Part shown: piece by piece, positions 21,241-31,139 of the stretch
Position numbering within the stretch: the stretch's first letter is position 1
How the letters are laid out: each line of letters opens with the position of its first letter
NCBI GenBank assembly: GCA_014871385.1
Contig: CM026426.1
Coordinates: forward strand, 54,053,477 to 54,117,476
Direction of reading: 5' to 3'
DNA length: 64,000 nucleotides
DNA from: Ceratodon purpureus
Lineage: Eukaryota > Streptophyta > Bryopsida > Pseudoditrichales > Ditrichaceae
Notes under the pieces: model-generated
Told to the model about the DNA's origin: nothing
Database searches by the model: none
The model's input: the letters and a program-made list of their open reading frames with translations, nothing else
Made by a program: the position numbers and the translations under genes

Positions 21241-23520
21241 CCAGCCCCGCCATCCTACGTGTCAACTCTATCTCTAGAATATCTGGTGACATGTCAGACG
21301 CATGGCATCCTAGGTGGCCAAGGTAACTTCCATTTTACGATTTGGACGGTCAACCCTAAATCTTGGTCAAACGGACCTCCTCTAACCCCAAACGGACGGA
21401 CGAGCGGACCGAACGGTCTTTCAAACGGGGAGGTTCTATGAACAACTATGGATGTCTTCAACGAATATACTTAGACTTAAAACCTCTGAAGAGGTGGAGT
21501 ACCTTATAGCTAAGATGCAGGACTAGCTCAAGGGCGTACATGGCGGATTGTTTTTGGTTCACTCCGGGCAACTAATGAATACGATATTTTCCTTAATAAT
21601 CATGAAATCTTATTAAACTTAAGGATGATTTTAGTTTTATTAATAGCAAACCGTAAGTGGACTATTTTTCATACAATACGTAATATCCCACTATAGTTAC
21701 TTGGAATTAAACGGATTCACCAAAAGGTCAAATTATAATTGGACAATACTTTCATTGAATTTTTATATGCCTTCGACACAATTGCTGTGAGGAGGGAAAT
21801 GATGGAGAACCTTCGTGAATAAGGAATGAATAAAATCGAAGTCAAATATGTCTACAATTGCATTGCTCTTTATAGTTCAAAAATAGTAAGTACAATTTTT
21901 ATTATTAAAAAATTCTATTAGTTTGAAATAACTAAAAAAATAAAAATTAAAAATACTTGGTAGGAAAAATAGAAAATATGAAAAAAATTAAAAAAATTGA
22001 ATGATGGAATCAAAGACACTTTTCCATTATGATATTCTAGAATAAATTATAAGAGTTGTGACCCCTTATAGAACTTACATAAGTCATTTCTCCTCAATTT
22101 ATCAAATATGAATAATAATGTATAGAATTTTTATTTTTTTTCAAATTTCTTTTTTTCTCATATTTGTAAAATGATGTTTTCTAAGTTCATATGCGATTTT
22201 CAATTATAGATACTGTAGAATGAACTATACTTGTTGTTTATTCTCTTGATAGTTAGGAATTAGTGGTTTCGCCATATTTTCCTGTACTTTTTGCTTTCAA
22301 TTGATTATTATTGTGTCTTCATTCCATTTTTTTTCCTTTTATTCTTTTTATTTTTTCAATTTCTCAATTTAGTCAATTTTTAATTTAGTTATTTTCTCAA
22401 TCTTTGTTTTTTTTCCTAATTTTTGATTATTTTTAAGTTACAAAATAGGAAGTCTATTCTTGTAGTTTGTATTATGTCTTAATTCAATTATTCTTGCAAT
22501 ATATTTCATTATTGTAGGTTGCTGATTCATTTTTGTATATTATCTTTTAGTTCCCTTTTTTTGAAAAACTTTTTCCGATTTTCTGATATGTAAAAAAATT
22601 AAGATGTGAAAGCTTAAGGGGCAATATTCTTTCCTTCCAATTTCAAGCAGTTCTCTTATCTTTTATCATGTAAGGTTTTTTTTTGTTTCGGTTTTTATTA
22701 TGTTCTAGTGTTTTTTTTTTTTTTTTTTTTTTCTTTTTATTTATTCATTTTAAACTTTTCCCATTCTCTTTAAATTAGGAGAAAAAACTTATGATATTTT
22801 TTACATTAAATGTCTTTAATGGTTTTCTATTTTTTAATTTAATTCTTATTTCAATCTTCTTTTTTCAGAGTTGCACAAAACATCAAAGAGAGTCTATTAT
22901 TTTTTGGACTTTCCCCAATTTTCTTGAATTTTTTCCCAATTTTCTTTAATTTTTTCCCAAATTTCTAATATTCTTATCTTCACAAAAAGTATTAAATAGA
23001 AATAATAATCCCCTTAAAATAAAATAGGGTACTTGGTACAAAGGATAAGAAATACAAAAATAACTTATAAAAATGAAATAGTAGAATCAAATACACTTTT
23101 CCGTGGAGTTATTGTAGAATAAATTATAAGAATTTCATAAACTTATACAAGTCATATTCTTCAATTTACCAGATATGAATAATAATTTATACACTTTTTT
23201 ATTTTTCAAATTTCATTTTTTTCTCATTTGACAGCAAATGATGTTTTTGAAAGTTCCTTTGAAAACTACTAATTAATAGTTTTTCAGATTACCTTATTTT
23301 CCTTCTTCTCTCAATTTTTGTTAAGTATTTTAACAATTGTTATTTTTATGTTTGCTATGTTTTGGTCTTAATTATTATTTTTTCCCTTTTTTGTCCTTTC
23401 CCCCCCCCCCCCCCCCCCAATTTTTTTCCTTTTTTTTCCCTCCATTTTTTATATTTTTTCCTAGTTTCTAACATTTTTTTATTTCTAGGGTTATTTATGT
23501 GATGTGAAAGGGTAGGAAGT
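21241..23520. other. AT-rich gene-free region with homopolymers
   Basis: No gene supported. It holds the 25 bp sequence shared with 16.67 kb (21668-21692), the GGACGGACG tract (21391-21420), the second copy of the dispersed AT repeat (22640-22790), a run of 22 T (22711-22732) and a run of 19 C (23400-23418). Confidence 0.55.
22640..22790 (+). repeat. Dispersed AT-rich repeat, copy 2
   Basis: Partner of 15951-16205: GGTTTTTATTATGTTC and AACTTTTCCCATTCTCTTTAA lie in matching order, separated here by a long T run. Confidence 0.5.
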
Positions 23521-23528
23521 TGGGTATG

Positions 23529-24310
23529 TTAACGGCGCCGTTCATTCACCTGTGACCGGGGCGCCCATACCCGTGCAGTGTAGAGAGAAGGAGGACCGTT
23601 CTCATTCTCTCCCTCCTGCCCCCGACGTTGCTGCCAGCAACACCTCCGCAACGTTGAGAGGTGCTGCGTTGACGTTATAGCTGAGCTCCTACAGCAGTTG
23701 GGGAGATTGAGGGCACGTGCGAGCTGCGGGGGGAGAGCCGATTGGTGAAGAGGGGTTCTGCAGAGCAAAGGGGGAACTACGGCTTAGCGGGGATGAGACC
23801 GAAGGGGATTGTGAGTTAGCAGGGGGACAGCGATGGAAGGCGTGGCCGGAGCGACAGCGTCGCGTGAAGGATGCTGCGGAGGGCATGCTAGGTAGAGGCG
23901 TGCAACGGAGGGAGTGCTGCGTGAGGGGTTGTGCGTGGAGGATAGCGGCGCCAGAGCAAGCTAGCTGCGGGAAACAAGAGAGGCGGCAGTCAAGTAAAAA
24001 GTATTGTCCTACTTGTGTACTTTAAGAAATATGGATAATAAGCTTAGCTGCCTTGTTGAGCTGAGCTTAGTGTGTTGGTAATAGTCAGAGTGTCCTCTCG
24101 CACTTGGTGGTTGTGTGAAGATTTTTTGTGTAAATTCAATCTAAAGTGTATGCAAGAGGCTCTCCCAATTGTATTACAGTAGTGCTTGTTGTCAACAGGG
24201 AAGGTTAGCATTGCCAAACTTGCTCTCGATCTTCATTGACGTAGGAATTAGAGTGCTTGAGTTTTAAACACTACTGTTGTCGGCACTACCAAGTCGTGTT
24301 TGTGTTGCAG
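23529..24310 (+). other. GC-rich leader region upstream of the 24 kb gene
   Basis: GC content jumps at about 23.53 kb. A perfect TTGCTGCCAGCAA palindrome lies at 23628-23640. The stretch just before the next gene ends GTGTTTGTGTTGCAG, a good splice acceptor two bases before the ATG at 24313, so part of this region may be a non-coding first exon and intron. Open frames of 65-102 residues on both strands here have no recognisable content. Confidence 0.35.
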
Positions 24311-25911
24311 ACATGGTTGCTGGCAGCAAGGAGGAGCTGGTTGCTACGCCATGGGACCGGGCATTCGACCTGAAGTTGCTACTAGATGATGTGGCATCCA
24401 AGCTCCAGGTGATAGCTCCCTTTCTTCTTGGAAGGAAGAAGGCAAACTACGACAACCAGTTCTTCCACCGTACACTTGGCCTCTGCAACACTGGGATTCC
24501 CTTCTCCGAGCTCAGCAGTGACAAGCTATGCAAGAAATCCTTGTTCATAGAGACATGGCCGGAGCGGTCATCTGGGCGCCACTACATTGTTGATTGTAGT
24601 GACGAGCAGGCTATCGATGCTTACACAGAGCAACATGCGAAGGTGTATGATAGCCGGGGCCGCTGGCAACGCAGAATAGAAGAAGCAGTTGGATGCTTTG
24701 GCCCGTCTTGGTGGTGATCAGATGGCCAATGCTTGTAAAGCTGCCCAAGAAGCCTAGCATCGCATCGATAGGAAGGAGAAGGAGCTGGCAGCATTGGTGG
24801 GGGATATAGAGAAGTCCAAGGCTGAGGTCGGGGTTCTTAGTGTGGAGATCATGTCCCTTGAGCTCGCAGCAGTATTCATATGGCCAAAGAGTGTGCTCCT
24901 ACACCTGCCATCCGAGTTTTGAGCCCTCCCCATCCAGGTTTTAGACCCTTGCCCCTTCTATGCACGGTACTTTGTTGACGCCACTTGTGTACCCTTGACA
25001 TGCGGCTGCTTGGCACACCGACATTGCATGTTTGAAGTTGTCTTTTCCTTTGACGCCAAGTGTAGCCGTTGCTGCCGCTCCTTGAGTGGGGGGTGGCTTG
25101 GGCAATGGGGATTTCCACTGCATGAGTCAGCTCAAGCGGAGCTCCACCACCTTCATGAGGTTCTCAAGTCCGAGGTGGGAGTACCAGACTTCCAGAGCTC
25201 CTTTGCTGGCAGCAAGAGGGCGACTCAGCGTACTTCTCTTCCTTCACATGAGGAAGACCAAGACAGGAAGAAGGCTCGTTTTGAAGCGGTTGAGGGGGCT
25301 TCGGATTTGCTTGTCATTAGCAAGACCTCAGCTCAGTCCGTGGTATCTGCGGAGTTGCTGCCAGCAGTCGTAGGGGATGCCGATGGTGTTGCCAACACCC
25401 AGAAGTCTGACGACATGAGCTTCCTTCAGGTGACACAAGCCCCTCCACGTGAGGAGGCGGAGGACACGGGCTCACATGGAGGTAAACGCAGCGGCAGTGC
25501 CACAGAGTCCGGGGGGACATCTTCAGGCCCGGTTGGAGTTGCCCTGGACAAGCTTGTTGATGCCATCGAGACCTCAGCAATGCCATAGACTTTTGTGTTT
25601 TTCTTGTGGATAGTGCCATAGCAGATTAGTATTAGCGGCATTTATGTTGTTCCACGTTTTCTTTTCATGTGTTGCCTTGATTTCCGACTCTATGTTTGCA
25701 ATTGCGGTGACAGCAACTAGTTGCTGACAGCAGTGTGTAAGTAGTTCCAATAGTGAGGGGTCAGACTTTCTGGAAACCAAACCTCCTTTTTTCGGACACT
25801 TATGATGAATGTCATCCTATTGTATTTGCATTTTGTACATGTAGCTACCACCTTGGTCGTGATTTTGTGGAAGTCGCCATTGTCCTGAACCCTAAACTTT
25901 GCTGGCAGCAA
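23628..25911. repeat. Cluster of the palindromic word TTGCTGNCAGCAA
   Basis: Within this span the core GCTGNCAGC occurs at least seven times: 23629, 24318, 24784, 25204, 25357, 25722 and 25900. Four carry TTGCTG...CAGCAA in full or nearly so. Others lie in F1 (3408, 3643, 12452, 12603, 63502) and one in G5 (52812). Near-matches lie at 12251, 26316, 61980 and 62557. They fall in coding and non-coding DNA and in all codon phases. Confidence 0.8.
24313..25588 (+). CDS. Unknown gene, two or three coding blocks
   Basis: Not recognised. The first block (24313-24717) reads MVAGSKEELVATPWDRAFDL, LQVIAPFLLGRKKANYDNQF and FHRTLGLCNTGIPFSEL. The frame then changes at about 24.67 kb into a coiled-coil block (LGGDQMANACKAAQEA, EKELAALVGDIEKSKAEVGVLSVEI). 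A GT near 24.87 kb and an AG near 25.06 kb could bound an intron. The last block (25.07-25.59 kb) is long and open, with HHLHEVLKSEVGVPDF followed by an acidic, Ser/Gly-rich end (GSHGGKRSGSATESGG). The gene is GC-richer than its surroundings and carries at least five GCTGNCAGC words. It converges on the F2 gene. One frame change and one or two stops leave it unclear whether it is functional. Confidence 0.45.
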
Positions 25912-26030
25912 GATGTTCTTGAAGTAGACTTGCATTCATCAAGGGAGAAGGTTACAGACCGGACTGGGGAGGATAAAACATATACTAAACCATACATGAT
26001 GTTGCAAGCACAATGTATAGTCCCTTACTA
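25589..26030. other. Intergenic region between converging genes
   Basis: No gene supported. It carries TTGCTGACAGCAG (25721-25733, preceded by GACAGCAACTAG) and TTGCTGGCAGCAA (25899-25911), showing that the palindromic word also lies outside reading frames. Confidence 0.45.
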
Positions 26031-26450
26031 GGGTAAAATATCACACTTGCATCGATTTAGCAAAACGTGAATGTCAAAGTGTATGGACCAAACGGTCAAT
26101 GTGGGATACTTAAAATCCAAAGTAGAAAATACTGTAGAAAGACTCGTGAAGTTCTTGATAGAACTACCTAATGCCGAAGTATAAAAGCCGATTTTCCTAT
26201 ACTTCCACAATCTTGATGGTTTTGAAAACCGCCACCTCACCAAGAGGGTTCGCGCCTCTCATTACGTATGCTGATATACATCAATGTTTCCAACAAATTG
26301 TAATAGTACCGTTATGCTGGCAACAAGCAGCAGCACCTTGCGTGTCTAAAACCAAGGGAGTGATCTTGCATACAGGTACATTTTTTTCACGAGTACTGTT
26401 TGCTTCCACCATAACCATGTTGTACTCTTTGGGGTCATCATCTCCAAGCG
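26031..26450 (-). pseudogene. F2 family, right copy: 3' continuation
   Basis: Downstream of the intact F2 frame the minus strand reads TLGDDDPKEYNMVMVEANST in another frame, resembling the GEDFKF region at the same place of the left copy, and then NPLGEVAVFKTIKIVEV. Either a small intron or a frameshift separates it from the main frame. Confidence 0.4.
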
Positions 26451-27323
26451 TCATTGCAATTTTATGGCGCAAGTGGGATACAAGCTATGCCTTCCCACTT
26501 CAAATGCTCGAATTGGACTCCCTCTAAATGTACAACGGACTTCCACCATCTCCACCTTTGGTAGATGGTCAATCGCATCCCACCTGTTGTTAGCAGCACC
26601 CCTAAACCTTGTATATTGGAACCTGCTGTATAGTGTTTGCCTGCCTACATGGTACCGGAAGACAATGGTGGACCTATTCACAACACACTTGATAACATTT
26701 TGGCCAATGTGAAACTTCTCAGCCCATCCAGGATTCATCAGACTACTTAGGAGTTCCTCTGACGGAGAGTGTAGAACGAAGAGTGTAGGAGTCCGCCGAA
26801 TGTTGTCAAATGCGACCGCAAACAAGTCCACTATAACGTGGACAGGCATAAACCATTGCTCATGGGCGAAAGTACTATCAGTGGAGGCTTTCATCGCATT
26901 GGCAAAATCTGCTATAAGCTTGGTCATGAAGGCTTCAGAGGTGTGCATGTCTGGCAAAGGCCATTCAATGTCGTTGAAACCAGGGAGCAGGATTGGTTCT
27001 ACCATCTCGTACAACGTAGGCTCTATTGGAGGAATATATACACCACCAAGGAAGAATGTACTCGTGTCCAACAAGTCTGTATGGCTTTGACCATTCGGCG
27101 TCGCCTCCCCAATCTCTGCATGGAGCACCAGAATGGGACCGATGACAGATGTGGGGTGCACCCAATCATCAAAGTGCGAAGAATAAAGGTAGTTGGCCAT
27201 GCATGGCTTATTCGCTGCCACCGTGGGATCCAAGCGTAGATGGCGAGGCTGATGCGCATGCCGCACAAGTACCTTATCAAGGTTGCTTGCTCCACGCACA
27301 CCAGGTGTCCAGGAGAAATCCAT
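26451..27323 (-). CDS. F2 family, right copy (290 residues, intact frame)
   Basis: Not recognised. Key segments: WTPGVRGASNLDKVLV, LRLDPTVAANKPCMANYLYS, GPILVLHAEIG, FLGGVYIPPIEP, LLPGFNDIEWPLPD, QWFMPVHVIVDLFAV, RRTPTLFVLHSPSEELLSSL, GWAEKFHIGQNVIKCVVNRS, FRYHVGRQTLYSRFQYTRF, RWDAIDHLPKVEMVEVRC, AFEVG. The second half matches the left copy at 1-480 closely. No transmembrane span, signal peptide or zinc ligand pattern is evident; the WD, HLP and alternating strands suggest a folded globular domain. The frame stays open further upstream to about 27.37 kb, so the start is uncertain. It converges on the 24 kb gene. Confidence 0.6.
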   Translation of the reverse strand: MDFSWTPGVRGASNLDKVLVRHAHQPRHLRLDPTVAANKPCMANYLYSSHFDDWVHPTSVIGPILVLHAEIGEATPNGQSHTDLLDTSTFFLGGVYIPPIEPTLYEMVEPILLPGFNDIEWPLPDMHTSEAFMTKLIADFANAMKASTDSTFAHEQWFMPVHVIVDLFAVAFDNIRRTPTLFVLHSPSEELLSSLMNPGWAEKFHIGQNVIKCVVNRSTIVFRYHVGRQTLYSRFQYTRFRGAANNRWDAIDHLPKVEMVEVRCTFRGSPIRAFEVGRHSLYPTCAIKLQ

Positions 27324-27432
27324 AATCTGAGCCTTGAAGGCCCCACAAAAATTATCTCCACCATGCCGCCTTGCCTCTCTACCCTAAGGCCCCTCCGACT
27401 TTGGTTGCAGCAGTACACTTGAATCCCGGTCC

Positions 27433-27790
27433 GTGGCAATTGCCATCTTAATGGAGCTGTCCACCGGGGAGCCCATCGCCAAGGATCCAGCTTGGGGACC
27501 GCGGACTACAGAGCTGTATAACCAGGCCTCGGCTATCACGGCCACATTGACAGCCTTCTTGCAGTTTGCCCATTTCACGGAACAAGAGAAGAAGGGATTT
27601 CACGACCAGGAGGAGCGAGGTAAGCACAAAGCTACGCAAGCTCTCTAGGCACCACAAGCACAGGCAAATCAAAACTTGGAGGCCACACGCATGGAGTTTC
27701 GGCAACAGCTGGAGGAAGCTCAGAGCACACTGGCCAACCTCCGCAACCAAGTTACCAGCCGCAAATTAGAGCTCAAGTAGGTCGAGTAAA
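27433..27790 (+). mobile_element. Fragment related to the coiled-coil ORF of gypsy G5
   Basis: Reads MEFRQQLEEAQSTLANLRNQ against FNMQLEESQQTLANLRNRVT in G5 (about 52.53-52.59 kb), and weaker similarity extends some 60 residues upstream (HKATQAL region against KAAHTIRVNQ). It is a stray, decayed piece of the accessory coiled-coil ORF with about three interruptions. No other gypsy part adjoins it, so it may be a captured piece or the residue of an older insertion. Confidence 0.55.
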
Positions 27791-28930
27791 AGAATTACCT
27801 GCTTGCATATGTGGCAACCTACTCGGCAGGGGAGGTTTCCAGGGAAAGCAACGTGGATCTCGAGGGGGTTGCGACGGCCGACCTAGGATGGCGATCAGAT
27901 GCAACGCGTGTCGGACGTAAATCGATGTTGCGCATGACCGTGAAGAATTTGACAATTCTTGGAGGGATGGATTGAGGGGGGTTGGTTGGACGGGGTGGAC
28001 AGGGTGGGCGGACAAGGGAGGTAGACAAGTAGTAGGCAAATGCCCGCGGTTAGCTTCCTTGCGAGGATTGGGATAGTGATCATATGGCTGATAGAGTCGG
28101 AGGGCAACAATCTACTACTAAACAAATGGTTGGGCCTGGTGGAGGTGGGAGGAGGGAAATCGACAAGGTGGGCGGACAAGATGGGCGGGCTAGATGCAAA
28201 CGGGATGTAGACCAAGGCTTGCAGTTAGGTTTTATGAGGACGAGGGTGGGTCAAAGTAAAGGGGTTTTCATGCGGCAGACATTGTCAGAGGGGGCGGTCA
28301 GGGACTAGACGGATGGTTGTGCTTTGCGGAGGGGGGATGACTTGTAGGAGGATAGACGGAGCGAGCGTGGAAGATTGAAGTATTGTTTGATGATTTGGAG
28401 ATTGTTTAAAAGAGTGTATGGGGGATTCCAACGAGAGGGGGGTGGGGGTTGAATTTAGGAATATGGTATGACGTTATCGTCTATGCCAAGGACAAGCATT
28501 GGACATGAACCGGAGGTTGAATTGCTTGACTGCGGATAGAGAAGGTCTAATACAGGGATGAAAGCGGCGGTAGACAATTGAAGTACTGCCGGATTAAACA
28601 TATGAGGGATTTATGATAAAGGAGGTCGATGGTGGATAATTGTATGACGGATTATACTCCGACAGTAAATTGGAGCTAGATATGTATCAACTTGTTCTCG
28701 GTTTTAGAGGATTACAACATTCCAACATGGTTTCAAAAATGCAAATGTGATAACCAATCTTTCTATACAAATCCAAGATAATGTGGAACACGTCTTTCAA
28801 AATTCTCCGTGAATAATGCATGCAAGATAATTGTGATTGAAATGATCTAAGTATATTCATGTTGTCAGACCATAATACGCCTTTTCAAATTGCTAAATAA
28901 CATTTGTATTACGTTCCTCATACTCTAGAA
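27791..28930. other. Gene-free stretch, G-rich upper strand
   Basis: No gene supported. From 27.95 to 28.6 kb the plus strand is rich in GGTGGG, GGACAAG and GGCGGACAAG words; similar wording (GGACAAG, GGGTCGGATGG) recurs at 31.2-32.1 kb. The open frames on both strands look incidental. Confidence 0.4.
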
Positions 28931-29401
28931 ATTTGCGAATAAGAGCCGCAGAAACACATTGTTGAGGTCTACAGATTTTATGGAGGCAAATTTAATGTGT
29001 TCACCACATGCGTGACAGTTTTCCTTGCTCCTAGATTCACCTCTGTCATTTCCTCCAATTCTTGCTTGAAGCACATGTACACCCCATTTGAATCACGGTT
29101 CATTTGGAACAGAACTGGTGTTGAGTTGAAGTTGTAGATCTACTTTGCGAGTACTCCAACGCTATTCAATTCCAATTGTACTATGCAAGCACTTATTTGC
29201 TATCTGTCGCAGGGATTGAGATGTGCCTCTAGGCCAATATACATGAAACGACTCTCGAGCGCACAATTGTATTGTTCGAGGGGCTTGTTCATTGCGTCAA
29301 CGATCTCTACTTGATACTTTGAAGGGGCCAATTCAGGCATAAAAGAAGCCATCCCCCTATCACATATACCTATGACAATATACATGGAAAGTGGATCATG
29401 A

Positions 29402-29461
29402 CATTATTAGAATGGAGATCGCAGTGTAGGACATCATTAGAATGGAGATCGCAGTGTACCA
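29402..29461 (-). repeat. 30 bp tandem duplication inside the kinase catalytic loop
   Basis: AGAATGGAGATCGCAGTGTA occurs at 29409-29428 and again at 29439-29458, a period of 30 bp, and therefore in frame. In protein it doubles HCDLHSN: HCDLHSNDVL then HCDLHSNNVM. Confidence 0.85.
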
Positions 29462-29507
29462 CATGCACAATGCACATGAGCGCCCAGGCCATGTGAGCTT
29501 GGTTCTT

Positions 29508-30068
29508 TCAATACAAAACCAACTTCTTTTGCATATTGAAATCCGGTTTTGCGTCTTTGAGAAGTTCCATCTTGACAATTTCCATAAGTTTCAAATCAAA
29601 TGCCAACATATCTTTCAAGGCGCCCCTGTCCCACCAAAGCAAATACAACCCCAAGGTCTTCTTATTTGAGTATTGTAGCTTAATCACCTCTAGATGATCA
29701 ATGGAGTAAGACATGGCCTCGATGGAGCGTTGATTGTAACTTTGCTTGCAGTCAGTGACCTTCATGGTCTTCTTTGCAAAATGAAGCCACTCTGGAAAAA
29801 AGCACGCCTCTGCAATTTTGCACCCTTTGTACGACTCCAAATGATCTATGGAAAAAATTGTCATTGATAGGGATGGCGTAAGAACCATATGGCAGTGACT
29901 TAACCGCACTTTTGTCTCAAGAAGCGTTGTTGTCGGCAAGTGCTCTCCCAACAAAGCTTGGTAGTGTAATTCATCCTTTTTCCTTTGCAAGGATATCACC
30001 TCTCTTCCAATTCTCAAGCTTGTAGAGGAGCTCCAAGTTTCCTCCATCAGTACTTGATCTAGATACAA
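29508..30068 (-). CDS. Kinase N-lobe and hinge segment (186 residues)
   Basis: Longest open piece of the kinase gene. It reads TTTLLETKVRLSHCH, SIDHLESYKGCKIAEACFFP, EWLHFAKKTMKVTDCKQSYN, SIDHLEVIKLQYSNKKTLGL, YLLWWDRGALKDMLAFDLKL and MEIVKMELLKDAKPDFNMQK. The order Lys-bearing strand, helix C-like segment, IKLQYSNKKTLGLYLL (strands 4-5) and hinge agrees with a TKL or receptor-like kinase fold. SIDHLE occurs twice about 55 residues apart. Confidence 0.6.
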   Translation of the reverse strand: MYLDQVLMEETWSSSTSLRIGREVISLQRKKDELHYQALLGEHLPTTTLLETKVRLSHCHMVLTPSLSMTIFSIDHLESYKGCKIAEACFFPEWLHFAKKTMKVTDCKQSYNQRSIEAMSYSIDHLEVIKLQYSNKKTLGLYLLWWDRGALKDMLAFDLKLMEIVKMELLKDAKPDFNMQKKLVLY

Positions 30069-31087
30069 ACACTAGGTTATATGGCACTATTGAAATGAAC
30101 AACGCCTCTTGCCCTTGTACTTCAATCAATATCCCTTTATTTCTCTTTCTTTTCTCCGCCTAGAACTCGTCTTCCGCTATGCCCTCCAGCAGAAGATGCT
30201 TCAAACGTGAAATCCTTCTCAGGTTTTGACGAACCATTAATTAAAGAACGACCTCCCCTATAAGTCATGTTGTACTTGGCAAGCCATTCAAGGAGTAGCT
30301 TCTGGCAATGCCCCTGAGCCTTTACTGTATGCTGATCTTCTTCAGCCACCTTCTTTTTATGCTTATAATTCCTCGCTTGAAACGGAACACAGTTGATCCA
30401 AACTTTGTTGCCTTTGACTCTGCTGCAAATTTAGTTCTTTTACGTTCTTGCCCGCTCACCCACTCCAAATCACTGGATGCCACTATCCATAATCTCCTTT
30501 CTAGCAGTGGAAGAGGTAGGGGGAGGTCCGGTAGTCGTACGTGTATCCTGCTCAAACCGCCCAAGGTGGACCCCCCTTGTTCAAGTGTCTGGGCTCCCAA
30601 TGGTTCCCTCAGCGGCGTGGCTTGCTATGGCTTCTCCAAGTTCCAAGGATTCTACAAGGACAATGACTTCTCTAAGAGCCATGGCCACTCTGTACTCCCC
30701 GTGCTCCCTTTGACTAACCACCTCTAAAGTGTTCAGGAGAGATGAATTCTTGATGGAATCGTGTAGCCTTTCACCACGGTCCCCGTCTACCTTGCGGGTA
30801 CCGGTAAAAATTGCTTTGTGACGCCATGCTCAAAGTATGCCTCCAACCTCGTCTATCATTAGTGGTGAACAAAGCTATGTTCGTAAGAAGTGCAAATTAG
30901 TACTCAAATACGTGCAACGGTTTGGAACTCTGCAAAAGCCTTGCAAGGTTTCCCTCATTAACGAGTCCTACACTCCTATAACCCCCCGGACCTGTGGAGT
31001 GTCGCTATCCCAGCCGATGCAAGAGACTCTTAGATCCCAACAAGAAGCTCAGAGAGGATGGAAAAGTGAAGAGAAACTAAAGAAAGG

Positions 31088-31099
31088 CCTTTATAAAGG
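31088..31099 (-). promoter_or_regulatory. Candidate TATA box of the kinase gene
   Basis: CCTTTATAAAGG is a perfect palindrome about 300 bp upstream of the first recognisable kinase-gene coding segment. The following minus-strand leader is CT-rich (CTTTCTTTAGTTTCTCTTC), as in plant 5' leaders. Confidence 0.45.
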
Positions 31100-31139
31100 C
31101 GACGAGGGAGAAATGAGACGCAAGATAGCAATCTAGAAA

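Larger units (their letters stand above)
28931..31060 (-). pseudogene. Protein kinase-like gene, decayed (TKL-type)
   Basis: Host-type gene on the minus strand. An N-terminal helical region reads ERLHDSIKNSSLLNTLEVVS and MALREVIVLVESLELGEAIA (about 30.77-30.61 kb), then a linker (KVAEEDQHTVKAQGHCQKLL) and a kinase N-lobe (30.07-29.51 kb) with FAKKTMKV (candidate VAIK lysine) and TLGLYLLWWDRGALKDML (hinge). Next come a catalytic-loop segment VVHCDLHSN, the DFG-region segment IGICDRGMASFMPELAP, and C-lobe pieces such as SNGVYMCFKQELEEMTEV and RKTVTHVVNTLNLPP. At least one frame change and several stops interrupt the catalytic half, and the DFG Phe position reads Arg. Either a pseudogene or a pseudokinase with unrecognised introns; the former is favoured. 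Confidence 0.65.

Noticed and set aside
20955-21292. Gly- or Pro-rich frames on both strands
   Set aside because: Products of the C-rich minisatellite.
30308-30727. A 139-residue plus-strand frame with a hydrophobic start
   Set aside because: Antisense to the N-terminal and linker part of the kinase gene, which has better support.
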